From assembly GCA_035647455.1 (NCBI GenBank), contig DASRNI010000028.1:212706-276705 (forward strand): a stretch of DNA of 64,000 nucleotides, read 5' to 3'. The DNA is from UBA1361 sp035647455. GTDB taxonomy: Bacteria > Bacillota_I > Bacilli_A > RFN20 > CAG-826. Both the position numbers and the translations under genes were made by a program. The notes below the pieces were generated by a model, which had not been told where the DNA came from, ran no database searches, and worked only from the letters and a program-made list of their open reading frames with translations. Shown in pieces: positions 35,430-42,402 of this stretch (the first letter of the stretch is position 1; each line of letters begins with the position of its first letter).

Positions 35430-35807
35430 ATGTGGGGATATTTAAGTTTTATTTTTTTGTATATGTTTATGGGCACATTTACTGTCAGTGTTAATTTAGT
35501 GCATATGAATGAAGTTTTTAATAGTTTTTCGCATTCCTACGTTGCTACATTTGTGATTTACAACCAAAATTATGATGAGTTACTTTTTGATACGTATAGT
35601 TTAAATAGTGAAGTTGCCGCGTACTTTGCCGAAAATATTAACACGGCAATTAATTATCAATATCAGCTTAATTATTTTTATGACGAAGAAGAAGTGACAC
35701 ACGAAAACACAGTTAATAATTTTACAATTACATTAAAAGGTGATGTTGGTTTTTTTGTTGAGTACGAAAAAACATTTCGTTACTATATTGTCCGATGGAG
35801 AAGTTAG
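35430..35807 (+). CDS. Pseudopilin-like small membrane protein of the Tad-like locus
   Basis: The 125-residue protein has an N-terminal hydrophobic helix almost at the start (residues 2-27), then an outer domain rich in Asn/Tyr/Phe with a beta-like C-terminus. That layout (helix at the extreme N-terminus, globular outside) is that of minor pilins/TadE-TadF. The ATG at 35430 is taken as the start; an in-frame TTG at 35415 lacks support. It overlaps TadA by 13 bases. Assignment is by architecture and position, not by family match. Confidence 0.5.
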   Translation: MWGYLSFIFLYMFMGTFTVSVNLVHMNEVFNSFSHSYVATFVIYNQNYDELLFDTYSLNSEVAAYFAENINTAINYQYQLNYFYDEEEVTHENTVNNFTITLKGDVGFFVEYEKTFRYYIVRWRS

Positions 35808-36712
35808 TTAACGTTATTAACGCAAGTTTCCTAAAAGACTACGTTAATGATAAGAATATTACGGATATTAGTTATAACGGCCATGAATTGTTTATTTTTG
35901 ATACAGTTAAAGGACGACGGTTTGCGCGGACTGTTACGACGGAAGAAGTAATGGTATTACTACGTAACGTTGCGAACTTAGCAAATGCCCAGTTTTCTTA
36001 TCGCGACACTTTTTTAGACTTAAGTATTGGTAAATATCGTCTAAGTGCAATGCATCCAGCGAAAAGTCGTTATAACGAAAAGAAAGCACCTAGTTTTGCT
36101 TTGCGCATTAATCATGATTTCTTGAGCACTAATCCGCATTATATTGACCGTGAAATCACCGAAATTTTAGAAGAACTGCTTATGACGAATAAAACGATCA
36201 TCATTAGCGGGAAAACAGGAGTTGGGAAAACGACGTTACAGAAGTACCTTTTAACGAAACTAAAAAGTGCGACAAGATTAGTCGTAATTGATAACGTCCT
36301 TGAGTTAGGTGAAGTAAAAAAACTTAACAAAGCACTTGATGTGACGCTTTGGCAAACAAGTGAAACGGATGAAGAAGAAATTGGGCAGTACGTTAAAAAT
36401 GCATTACGGTTTCATCCGGATTACATTATTATTGCCGAAAGCCGTGGTACGGAGATGAATGAAGTTTACCAAAGTGTAATCACGGGACATCCGAATATTA
36501 TTACTTTCCATGCGCGTTCAATCGCGGCTTGTTATGCCCGTTTAGAGCGGTTAATTAAAAATGCAACGCTTGAAGAAATTTACGAGGCGTTTCCAATTAT
36601 TATTCACTTAGATAAAACGGAGACAAATAAACGCATTGTTCGCTTTATTCAAGAAATCACACTATACAATGAGACAACTAAAAAATTCGAGACACTTTTT
36701 GTGGAGCGCTAA
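35795..36712 (+). CDS. tadA: TadA/CpaF/VirB11-family secretion ATPase
   Basis: This cytosolic hexameric ATPase powers pilus or pseudopilus assembly. Walker A GKTGVGKTT (139-147), Asp box VVIDNVLEL (163-171), Walker B DYIIIAESRG (209-218) and His box TGHPNIITFHA (230-240) are all present. At 305 residues it is shorter than typical CpaF (about 400-450), with a reduced N-terminal domain and no TadZ-like partner. It overlaps the gene before it by 13 bases and abuts tadB. The GHxxxxTxHA form and separate tadB/tadC genes favour the Tad/Flp class over ComG/type II. Confidence 0.85.
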   Translation: MEKLVNVINASFLKDYVNDKNITDISYNGHELFIFDTVKGRRFARTVTTEEVMVLLRNVANLANAQFSYRDTFLDLSIGKYRLSAMHPAKSRYNEKKAPSFALRINHDFLSTNPHYIDREITEILEELLMTNKTIIISGKTGVGKTTLQKYLLTKLKSATRLVVIDNVLELGEVKKLNKALDVTLWQTSETDEEEIGQYVKNALRFHPDYIIIAESRGTEMNEVYQSVITGHPNIITFHARSIAACYARLERLIKNATLEEIYEAFPIIIHLDKTETNKRIVRFIQEITLYNETTKKFETLFVER

Positions 36713-37402
36713 ATGTTAAATATTATTAGTTTAGGAATTTTAGTCGCGCTTGTTAGTCTCTATAGTTTGATTATTTATAGTTCACTAACGCTCGTTTTAA
36801 TTAATGCGCTCGTTACTTTGATGGCCGCACTTTTTATTTACGTGCGCAGCACACTTTATCGTGAACGGATAAAGTTATTTATGGATATGGCGAGTTTTAT
36901 TGAGTTGATGCTTTTAAATATTAATGTGCAAAAGACGATAGATGGGGCGTTTAACGCTGTAAAAGCGTTGTTAAGTGAAACACTTACGAAAAAATTAAGT
37001 ACGCTTAATATAGCCGATAGTCGAACAGTGATTAATGAATTGACGAATTATTTCGCCCACCATTATTATGATATTTTTACGGGTTTATTGTTTACTTATG
37101 AAGAAAGAGGGGGCGATATTATTAAAATGAGTGAAGTATTATTATTGCGGCTTGATAGCACACGGGGTTTAATTAATGCACTTCAAAAAATCGATTTGCG
37201 CTATTTAATTAAGTTTATGAGTAACTGGCTTTTCATCTTTGCGATTGGTGTTGTTTTTCGTTATGCCTTAAGTAACGTATTTACGACGTTAAATAACAGC
37301 ATTATTTTTATTATAGGCAACGAAGTTTTAATTGTGATTATGCTCTTAAGTTTAATCTTTGTCTTAGAAAACAAAAGGAGACGAATGTTTAATGTTCATT
37401 AA
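36713..37402 (+). CDS. tadB: TadB-like type II secretion F-domain membrane protein
   Basis: It has 229 residues with helices at about 4-20, 24-45, 170-190 and 198-220, and between them a cytosolic helical bundle (FMDMASFIELMLLNINVQKTIDGAFNAV ... GLLFTYEERGGDIIKMSEVL) that matches the T2SSF pattern of repeated amphipathic helices. It would form the inner-membrane platform on which TadA acts. It starts directly after tadA (TAAATG) and overlaps tadC by 11 bases. The T2SSF similarity is weak by eye; context makes it likely. Confidence 0.65.
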   Translation: MLNIISLGILVALVSLYSLIIYSSLTLVLINALVTLMAALFIYVRSTLYRERIKLFMDMASFIELMLLNINVQKTIDGAFNAVKALLSETLTKKLSTLNIADSRTVINELTNYFAHHYYDIFTGLLFTYEERGGDIIKMSEVLLLRLDSTRGLINALQKIDLRYLIKFMSNWLFIFAIGVVFRYALSNVFTTLNNSIIFIIGNEVLIVIMLLSLIFVLENKRRRMFNVH

Positions 37403-38000
37403 GAAACTTATAAAGTACGGTGCAAGTAGTGTCTTTATAATTGGTGCTGCGGTTTTATATTTGCTAAAATTCCCGCCGTTATATGCCGCGGCACTAATAA
37501 TCTTAAGTTTGTTTACATTTATTTTTGTGAAAACAACCCCAGCAAAAAAGCACTTTACAATTCACGAGTTTATTATCACATTTACCCATTTTCGTGTTGC
37601 CCTTGATAGCGATGCAAATGTTTTTTATGCGCTAGTAACAGCGATTGAACGCGCTGCACCCACGTTAGCGGAAGAATTGCAATTACTCCATAATGAAATG
37701 ATGACTGATCATAGTGTTACACCGTATATTAACTTTGCCCAAAACTTTAAGGAACCAATTATCACGCATATTATGATTAATATTTATTTATTAATTAATC
37801 ATGGAGTCGATGCGAAAAGGTTATGGCAATTTAATTATATTTTCGAGACATTAATTAAGGCGAATTATGATGAAGTTTTAGCCGATCATAAAAGTAGTTA
37901 TGAAAAGTATGATACGGTGCTCTATTTTGGCACGGCCGTTTTGATGATGACGATTTTGCTTAACGTAATGAATCTGATTGGAGCAGTTATCGGTGGGTAA
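37392..38000 (+). CDS. tadC: TadC-like membrane protein
   Basis: The 202-residue protein has two N-terminal helices (about 8-26, 30-48), a cytosolic part (FTIHEFIITFTHFRVALDSDANVFYALVTAIE) and one or two C-terminal helices (175-200), similar in plan to tadB. In Tad systems, TadB and TadC each carry one F-domain half and pair in the membrane. It overlaps tadB by 11 bases and the TadE-like gene by 8. It is assigned mostly by position and shape. Confidence 0.6.
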   Translation: MFIKKLIKYGASSVFIIGAAVLYLLKFPPLYAAALIILSLFTFIFVKTTPAKKHFTIHEFIITFTHFRVALDSDANVFYALVTAIERAAPTLAEELQLLHNEMMTDHSVTPYINFAQNFKEPIITHIMINIYLLINHGVDAKRLWQFNYIFETLIKANYDEVLADHKSSYEKYDTVLYFGTAVLMMTILLNVMNLIGAVIGG

Positions 38001-38331
38001 CTTACTTAATACGCTATTCGGTGTTTTACTGATTCTGCCGATTATTTTGTTTGGGGTGGATCTTTATAGTATTAATGCGACAAAGTCATACTTAGAAGCA
38101 CGGGCAACGACACTAAGTTACCGCATTAGTAAAGAAGGTGGTGTCCGGCAAACTTTAGTTAATGAACTTGCCAGTGAAAATATTATTATTAATTGTTTTG
38201 GCGAATGTCAAACTGTCAGCGCGGGCCAAATTATTAAGTTCCAAATTGCGACGTATTATACGCCAATTGTCATTAATGCTGAAAACTTTGTTATCACCGT
38301 AACAAGAACAGTAATGATTGGCTATTTATAA
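37993..38331 (+). CDS. TadE-like pseudopilin
   Basis: The 112-residue protein begins with a short Asn-rich leader and a hydrophobic helix (about residues 5-24), then YSINATKSYLEARATTLSYRISKEGG, a pattern found in Gram-positive TadE/DUF4320 proteins, and a small outer domain with two Cys (NCFGEC) that may form a disulfide. GTG at 37993 is taken as start (GGAG 9 bases upstream), overlapping the tadC stop; an in-frame TTG at 37978 has no ribosome site. It has no Glu at +5 of a prepilin motif. Confidence 0.6.
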   Translation: MGNLLNTLFGVLLILPIILFGVDLYSINATKSYLEARATTLSYRISKEGGVRQTLVNELASENIIINCFGECQTVSAGQIIKFQIATYYTPIVINAENFVITVTRTVMIGYL

Positions 38332-38348
38332 AGTAAGGAGGTGAGAAA

Positions 38349-38507
38349 ATGAGTGAACTAAAAGGACAAATATTAGGTGTATTACTAGTTATTCTCATGT
38401 TTGGGATAATTTCTGGAACAATGAAAATGATTTTCAATTCAACGACATCACGGATTAGTTCAGAATATGACCAAGCGATATCAAACTTTACTGCTACAAC
38501 TCCATAA
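38349..38507 (+). CDS. Flp-like major pilin candidate, 52 residues
   Basis: This very short gene encodes a 52-residue protein: six polar residues (MSELKG), a hydrophobic helix (about 7-28), then a polar tail with TTSRISSEYDQ and ending in Pro. Size and plan match Flp/Tad major pilins (50-70 residues). Its ribosome site AAGGAGGTGAG is the strongest in the locus, as expected for a protein needed in bulk. The canonical Flp cleavage motif Gly-(x4)-Glu-Tyr is missing: Gly6 is followed by QILGV with no Glu5. It is the last gene of the locus, with a hairpin over its stop codon. Confidence 0.65.
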   Translation: MSELKGQILGVLLVILMFGIISGTMKMIFNSTTSRISSEYDQAISNFTATTP

Positions 38508-38531
38508 TCAAAAAAGGAGTGGTTTGTAGCA
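38492..38531 (+). terminator. Hairpin over the flp stop codon
   Basis: TGCTACAA and TTGTAGCA, plus CTCC/GGAG, can form a bulged hairpin whose loop contains the flp stop and an A-run; ATGTTTTATGTTT follows. The T-run is interrupted, so it may be a weak terminator or a 3'-stabilising hairpin for the pilin mRNA. Confidence 0.45.
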
Positions 38532-38542
38532 ATGTTTTATGT

Positions 38543-38571
38543 TTGCCAATAGTGAATATATTTGCTAATAT
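38543..38571 (+). promoter_or_regulatory. Predicted acpP promoter
   Basis: TTGCCA (38543-38548) and TAATAT (38566-38571) are spaced by 17 bases, 16 bases before the acpP start. It suggests acpP has its own transcript, separate from the Tad-like genes. Confidence 0.55.
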
Positions 38572-38587
38572 TTTCGTGAGGTGGATT

Positions 38588-38815
38588 ATGAATAAAAATC
38601 TAGCGAAAATAGAACAAGTGTTCAAGGAGATGTTAAACTTAACATCGCTCGAACCCGAAATGGAACTCAAAACTCTTGGTTTAGATAGTCTCGACTTAGT
38701 CGAACTAATGATGAAACTCGAAGAAGAGTTTGGGATTGAATTCACAGATGACGAAATGCTTGGCTTCGAAACAATTGCTGATGTTACTGCCGATATTACA
38801 AAAAAATTAAACTAA
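38588..38815 (+). CDS. acpP: Acyl carrier protein
   Basis: This small acidic carrier holds acyl chains on a phosphopantetheine arm. The LGLDSLDLVELMMKLEEEFGIEF core has the attachment Ser (about residue 37) in DSLD. It has 75 residues. ATG at 38588 is used because GAGGTGG lies 5 bases upstream. No other fatty-acid genes are nearby. coaD at 10.1 kb supplies the CoA precursor of its prosthetic group. Confidence 0.95.
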   Translation: MNKNLAKIEQVFKEMLNLTSLEPEMELKTLGLDSLDLVELMMKLEEEFGIEFTDDEMLGFETIADVTADITKKLN

Positions 38816-38830
38816 GTTTAATGATTGTAA

Positions 38831-38859
38831 TTGTCAAGCCGTAAAAAGTATGGTAATAT
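38831..38859 (+). promoter_or_regulatory. Predicted promoter of the tRNA-Asn/tRNA-Glu pair
   Basis: TTGTCA (38831-38836) and TAATAT (38854-38859) are spaced by 17 bases, 23 bases before tRNA-Asn. Confidence 0.7.
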
Positions 38860-38882
38860 AGCATTTGCTTGTAGTTAAGCAG

Positions 38883-38957
38883 GCCTAGTTAGCTCAGCGG
38901 TAGAGCAATCGGCTGTTAACCGATCGGTCGCAGGTTCAAATCCTGCACTAGGCGCCA
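38883..38957 (+). tRNA. tRNA-Asn (GTT)
   Basis: Acceptor GCCTAGT / ACTAGGC, D-arm GCTC...GAGC, anticodon stem ATCGG / CCGAT with loop CTGTTAA (anticodon GTT), T-loop GTTCAAATC and encoded CCA. It is 6 bases upstream of tRNA-Glu and on the same transcript. Confidence 0.97.
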
Positions 38958-38963
38958 CGATGT

Positions 38964-39040
38964 GGCCCGTTGGAGAAGTGGTTTAACTCACCAGCCTTTC
39001 ACGCTGGCATACATGGGTTCGAATCCCGTACGGGTCGCCA
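38964..39040 (+). tRNA. tRNA-Glu (TTC)
   Basis: Acceptor GGCCCGT / ACGGGTC (one G-T pair), anticodon stem CCAGC / GCTGG with loop CTTTCAC (anticodon TTC), T-loop GTTCGAATC, encoded CCA. Its last nine bases GGGTCGCCA plus the terminator behind it are the sequence repeated at 40.2 and 41.8 kb. Confidence 0.97.
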
Positions 39041-39084
39041 ATCGAACATTAAAGCTTGTCTCAATACGAGATAGGCTTTTTTTG
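39032..39084 (+). repeat. Copy A: tRNA-Glu 3' end plus terminator
   Basis: GGGTCGCCA, the end of tRNA-Glu, runs into ATCGAACATTAAAGCTT and the hairpin AAGCTTGTCTC / GAGATAGGCTT with a run of seven T: the native terminator of the tRNA operon. Near-identical copies at 40165-40240 and 41771-41844 make it the founder of a direct-repeat family. Confidence 0.85.
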
Positions 39085-39094
39085 TTCATAAGTA

Positions 39095-39185
39095 ATGTGG
39101 AACAATTTAGTGAGTAATGTTCCACATTTGATAAGTGTTGTGTTATAATAAATATGTGGAACAAAAAACCGTAAACGTTCCACAT
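39095..39185. promoter_or_regulatory. Promoter between twin inverted repeats, upstream of the Fic gene
   Basis: Two dyads with the same half-site: ATGTGGAACA...TGTTCCACAT at 39095-39127 and ATGTGGAAC...GTTCCACAT at 39154-39185. In both, the arm starts are 23 bases apart (about two helical turns). A TATAAT (39144-39149) lies between the dyads; a position 17 bases upstream of it overlaps the right arm of the first dyad. Binding of a protein to both dyads would close the promoter. Confidence 0.7.
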
Positions 39186-39200
39186 AAAAAGAGGTAAAAT

Positions 39201-40112
39201 ATGATTGATTTAATTCAAGAAAAAGAACTAATTGAAAATCGCCTAGATAATTTGATGCATGGTTCTATTGAAATTAGAGAACGAAATGAGCATAAGTATA
39301 TTTATGTTAACTATCGTGACGTCGGGATTAAAAGAAGTAAGTACGCTGGTGTTTATTCACCAGAGTTACAAAACACTATTATTGAAAACAATAAACTTGC
39401 TAAACAATATAAAAGACGTCTTCGTGAAATTAACAAAATTTTGGATGAACTAGGTTATAGCGAGAGCAGTTTAAACGAGAAAATTAAATTAAACATTGAT
39501 GTCGCCCGGAAAAACTTAGCGGATTCAATCTACAAGCAAGCAAGACTTGAAGGTATTTTAACAACGTATGCTGATACGGAAACAATCATTGCTGGCGGAA
39601 AAGTTAAAAACATGCATATTGATGATGTCATGAAGATTGTTAATTTAAAAAGAGCATGGAACTTTATTCTTAACGAATATGTCATTACTCATCCAACAGA
39701 TTACAACATTTTACGACAAATCAACGGAATTGTTGATGACGGTTTTTCATATACAGCCGGGCAAATTAGACCAGTTCCGGTAAAAATCGGTGGATCAACA
39801 TATTTACCCCCAATACCAATTGAAACGAAAGTAATTGAAGATATTAATAATATAGTAAATAGTTCCATCAGTGTTGCGGACAAAACAATTGAACTTTTAC
39901 TTTATGTAACAAAGAGCCAAATATTTATTGATGGGAATAAACGTACAGCAGTAATCTTTGCGAACCATTATCTTATAAGTCAGGGTGGAGGACTTATTAT
40001 TATCCCTGAAGAAGTAGTAACTGAATATGTTAAACACCTTCTTAATTATTATGAAAACAAAAATGACAAAATCAAAAACTTCTTAAAAGAAAAATGTTTA
40101 ATGCTTTTCTAA
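39201..40112 (+). CDS. Fic-domain protein with altered catalytic motif
   Basis: Fic enzymes transfer AMP or other groups to protein hydroxyls and often act as toxins. The N-terminal 90 residues (GSIEIRERNEHKYIYVNYRDVGIKRSKY) match a region found before Fic domains in Firmicutes. IYKQARLEGI (110-119) resembles the inhibitory helix with its Glu; TAGQIRPVPVKIGGSTYLPP is the target-binding flap; the core reads QIFIDGNKRT (240-249) where HPFxDGNGR is expected. So the catalytic His is Gln240, while the phosphate-binding D-G-N-K-R is kept. It has 303 residues. GAGG lies 8 bases upstream. No separate antitoxin is visible; the protein could be a regulator or pseudoenzyme. Confidence 0.8.
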   Translation: MIDLIQEKELIENRLDNLMHGSIEIRERNEHKYIYVNYRDVGIKRSKYAGVYSPELQNTIIENNKLAKQYKRRLREINKILDELGYSESSLNEKIKLNIDVARKNLADSIYKQARLEGILTTYADTETIIAGGKVKNMHIDDVMKIVNLKRAWNFILNEYVITHPTDYNILRQINGIVDDGFSYTAGQIRPVPVKIGGSTYLPPIPIETKVIEDINNIVNSSISVADKTIELLLYVTKSQIFIDGNKRTAVIFANHYLISQGGGLIIIPEEVVTEYVKHLLNYYENKNDKIKNFLKEKCLMLF

Positions 40113-40164
40113 ATGCTTTTAAAGACCGCATAAGTTGCTATACGTGTAACTTTAAAAACGAAAT

Positions 40165-40240
40165 AAAGTTCGTATGCTGAATAAAATGGGTCGCCAATCA
40201 AACATTAAAGCTTGTCTCAACACGAGGTAGGCTTTTTTTG
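40165..40240 (+). repeat. Copy B: tRNA-Glu 3' end plus terminator
   Basis: AAAGTTCGTATGCTGAATA, then AATGGGTCGCCAATC, AACATTAAAGCTTGTCTC and GAGGTAGGCTTTTTTT. It shares about 75 bases with copy C at a few mismatches, and from GGGTCGCCA on it matches the real tRNA-Glu end and its terminator. It still forms a terminator for the Fic gene. Confidence 0.85.
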
Positions 40241-40267
40241 TACAATTTTAATGGCACAGAATTATAG

Positions 40268-40294
40268 TGCAACGATAGGAAATTTATCGTTGCA
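40268..40294 (+). repeat. Perfect hairpin in the cassette spacer
   Basis: TGCAACGATA and TATCGTTGCA form a perfect 10-bp stem with a 7-base loop (GGAAATT), followed by GTTTTGCG. It is not a good terminator and encodes nothing obvious. Confidence 0.6.
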
Positions 40295-40370
40295 GTTTTG
40301 CGAAGATACAAAAATTATCGCCGCACTAATTTAAATGCAAACTCATTTTATAATTCACTCGGCACACTTT

Positions 40371-40431
40371 CAACAAAACACTCAATTAAAATCCAACAAA
40401 ACACTCAATTATTTTGCAACAAAACACTCAA
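40371..40431. repeat. Three direct repeats with 23-bp period upstream of the AAA gene
   Basis: CAACAAAACACTCAA occurs at 40371, 40394 and 40417, exactly 23 bases apart, with 8-base unlike spacers; a weak fourth copy may precede them. The last ends just before TATTAT and the AAA gene. Same-face, two-turn spacing suggests cooperative protein binding (iteron-like operator). Confidence 0.8.
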
Positions 40432-40464
40432 CATGGTATTATTTAGATGAAAGAGGGGTCTACT

Positions 40465-41721
40465 ATGGAATATATTAAACGTTTAAGTGAAAAGAAATTA
40501 GAGTTTTATTTAAGTACTTTTAAAAGTGTAGCCATTGTCGGTCCTAAGTTTAGTGGTAAAACAACATTGGCAAAACGGTTTGCAAAAAGCGATATTTATT
40601 TAACATCACTTAATATTGATGAAAACAAAACTATCTTACAGTTAAACCCTGGCCTGTTTTTTACGGGTGATAAACCGAAACTTATTGACGAATGGCAACT
40701 TATTCCAGAAGTGTGGGATTTGGTAAGACATCAAGTTGATAAAGAAAAAGGACGTGGTTTATATATTTTAACATGCTCGTCTGCGGCGAATCTTGATAAA
40801 ACAAGACATTCAGGCGCCGGAAGAATCGGGCGGATGATTGTGCGGCCGATGAGCCTCTTTGAGACAAGTGTTTCCTCTGGTGAAGCTTCACTTAGTGACT
40901 TACTTGATGGAAAAAAGTTCGATTCATTTAAAAGTAATGTTAGTGTTGAAGAATATGCGAAGTGGATTATTAAAGGTGGGTGGCCTGAAGGTATCTACGA
41001 CACAGAAAAACAAGCAATTAGTAAAAATAGAGCATACTTAGATGCGCTCGTAAAGGAAGACGTTAATAAAGTGACCGATAAAACTTACAACGAACTCAGA
41101 ATGCGGAAGATCATTGAATCTCTTGCGCGTAATACCGCTAGTGAAGCAACAAACGTTAGCATCGAAAGCGATGTTAAAGCGATGGACGAAAGCATTTCCC
41201 AAAATACATTAGTCGATTATTTAGATGTTTTAAATAAACTTTATATAATTGAAGACCTTAAAGCGTGGAATCCTAATTTGCGGTCAAAAGCAGTAATACG
41301 CACATCACCAGCAAGATTCTTTGTTGATCCGTCAATCGGTGCGGCTTCTTTAGGACTAACATCGACAAGACTTTTAAGTGACTTCAAAACGTTTGGACTC
41401 TTTTTTGAAGCACTAGTACTAAGAGATATTAGAGTTTACGCTGATGTTAATCAAGGAGAAGTATATCGTTATAAAGACAGTTCTGGCTTAGAAATTGACA
41501 TGATTGTTGAACTAGATGACGGGCGATGGGGAGCGTTTGAAATTAAAATGGGCAGCCATCAATTAGATCAAGCGGCAATGAATTTACATAAACTTGCCGA
41601 TAACATCGACGAAACCAAAATGATGAAACCTTCATTTCTTGCGATTATAACCGCAACCGAATATGCATATAGGCGCGAAGATGGAGTGCTTGTTATACCT
41701 TTAGCATTGTTGCGTGACTAA
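40465..41721 (+). CDS. AAA_14/DUF4143 ATPase
   Basis: This widespread, poorly understood ATPase family often lies in variable genome regions. P-loop GPKFSGKTT (residues 26-34), a Walker B-like PKLIDEWQLIPEVWDLVR, sensor TCSSAANLD and the DUF4143 C-terminal region follow, ending in a PD-(D/E)XK-like fold: DSSGLEIDMIVELDDGRWGAFEIKMG (Asp, then Glu-x-Lys). The ATG at 40465 is chosen because AGAGGGG lies 7 bases upstream; ATG at 40447 is in frame. It has 418 residues. The flanking tRNA-end repeats B and C mark it as one inserted cassette. Confidence 0.88.
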   Translation: MEYIKRLSEKKLEFYLSTFKSVAIVGPKFSGKTTLAKRFAKSDIYLTSLNIDENKTILQLNPGLFFTGDKPKLIDEWQLIPEVWDLVRHQVDKEKGRGLYILTCSSAANLDKTRHSGAGRIGRMIVRPMSLFETSVSSGEASLSDLLDGKKFDSFKSNVSVEEYAKWIIKGGWPEGIYDTEKQAISKNRAYLDALVKEDVNKVTDKTYNELRMRKIIESLARNTASEATNVSIESDVKAMDESISQNTLVDYLDVLNKLYIIEDLKAWNPNLRSKAVIRTSPARFFVDPSIGAASLGLTSTRLLSDFKTFGLFFEALVLRDIRVYADVNQGEVYRYKDSSGLEIDMIVELDDGRWGAFEIKMGSHQLDQAAMNLHKLADNIDETKMMKPSFLAIITATEYAYRREDGVLVIPLALLRD

Positions 41722-41770
41722 GAAGTAAACAACAAAACAATTCCCATTCTTGTTTTGTTAAATACATAAA

Positions 41771-41844
41771 AAAGTTCGTATGCTGAATAGAATGGGTCGC
41801 CAATCGAACATTAAAGCTTATCTCAACACGAGATAGGTTTTTTG
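41771..41844 (+). repeat. Copy C: tRNA-Glu 3' end plus terminator
   Basis: AAAGTTCGTATGCTGAATAG, AATGGGTCGCCAATCGAAC and the hairpin AAGCTTATCTC / GAGATAGGTTTTTT. It is near-identical to copy B and lies after the AAA gene, whose transcript it can terminate. Confidence 0.85.
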
Positions 41845-41928
41845 TAGCGATTTTGTGAACCTATTTAGAAGAACTTATTGCGGCCCTTTTTCGTATATGC
41901 TAAAGTGATAATATGTAAAGGAGAAAAA

Positions 41929-42216
41929 ATGAAATATTGCAGTAATTGTGGGAATGAATTAGTTGAAAATAGTGATGTTTGTTTATCTTGTGGTAAATTG
42001 GTCGAAAAGCAAACTGCCGGAAGGTCAAATTCCAATCCAGGAAGAACATTAGGAATTATTTCTTTATTTGTTTGGGTAATCCCATTAGCGAGTTGGATCG
42101 TCGGTGGCATTGGATTAAGCAAGTCAAAAACAGTTGGGCAAAGAGTGATGAATATTATCGGAATCATTCTCGGTATCGTGATGTTTATTATTAACATCAA
42201 AATTTTGATTGGATAA
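41929..42216 (+). CDS. Zinc-ribbon membrane protein
   Basis: The 95-residue protein starts with a zinc ribbon, YCSNCGNELVENSDVCLSCGK (two CxxCG pairs), then a short Asn/Gly linker and two membrane helices (about 43-65 and 74-94). Such proteins are common in Bacilli and have no known function. ATG at 41929 is used (AAAGGAG 6 bases upstream), although the frame is open 17 codons before it. It lies in the third cassette after tRNA-Glu. Confidence 0.75.
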   Translation: MKYCSNCGNELVENSDVCLSCGKLVEKQTAGRSNSNPGRTLGIISLFVWVIPLASWIVGGIGLSKSKTVGQRVMNIIGIILGIVMFIINIKILIG

Positions 42217-42324
42217 TATAATTAAAAAAACGAAGTCATTATTCATATTATTTGAACGTTTAGCACGCGCATCTTTCGCGCATGTCTTCATAGCCGCATA
42301 ATGTGCAACTGGCGAATGAACACT

Positions 42325-42356
42325 AAAGCTTACTTCAGCATAAGTAGGCTTTTTTA
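42325..42356 (+). terminator. Copy D of the repeated terminator
   Basis: AAGCTTACTT and AAGTAGGCTT form a stem with T-run. CACTAAAGCTT before it matches AACATTAAAGCTT of copies A-C with changes, and GGCGAATGAA recalls the degenerate tRNA end. It is a diverged family member with the stem kept by paired changes. Confidence 0.75.
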
Positions 42357-42402
42357 TTTAATCTTTAGTTGCTATAATATACATAATAAGGGGGAATTAT
42401 CA

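Larger units (their letters stand above)
40113..40464. other. 352-bp non-coding stretch: repeat B, hairpin and iterons
   Basis: There is no credible gene between the Fic and AAA genes. The stretch holds a copy of the tRNA-Glu 3' end plus terminator (40165-40240), a perfect 10-bp stem hairpin (40268-40294), three 23-bp-spaced direct repeats (40371-40431) and a TATTAT before the next gene. Confidence 0.8.

Noticed and set aside
34463..38507. ComG competence operon
   Set aside because: The ATPase is VirB11/CpaF-like and the platform is split into two short proteins, with a 52-residue pilin; ComGB and ComGC look different.
38510..38560. Tiny open frame (six codons) between flp and acpP
   Set aside because: ATG at 38532 gives only MFYVCQ and a stop, within the hairpin/promoter region.
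40371..40431. Short CRISPR-like array
   Set aside because: Only three 15-base repeats with 8-base spacers and no cas genes; the exact 23-bp period next to a promoter fits an operator.
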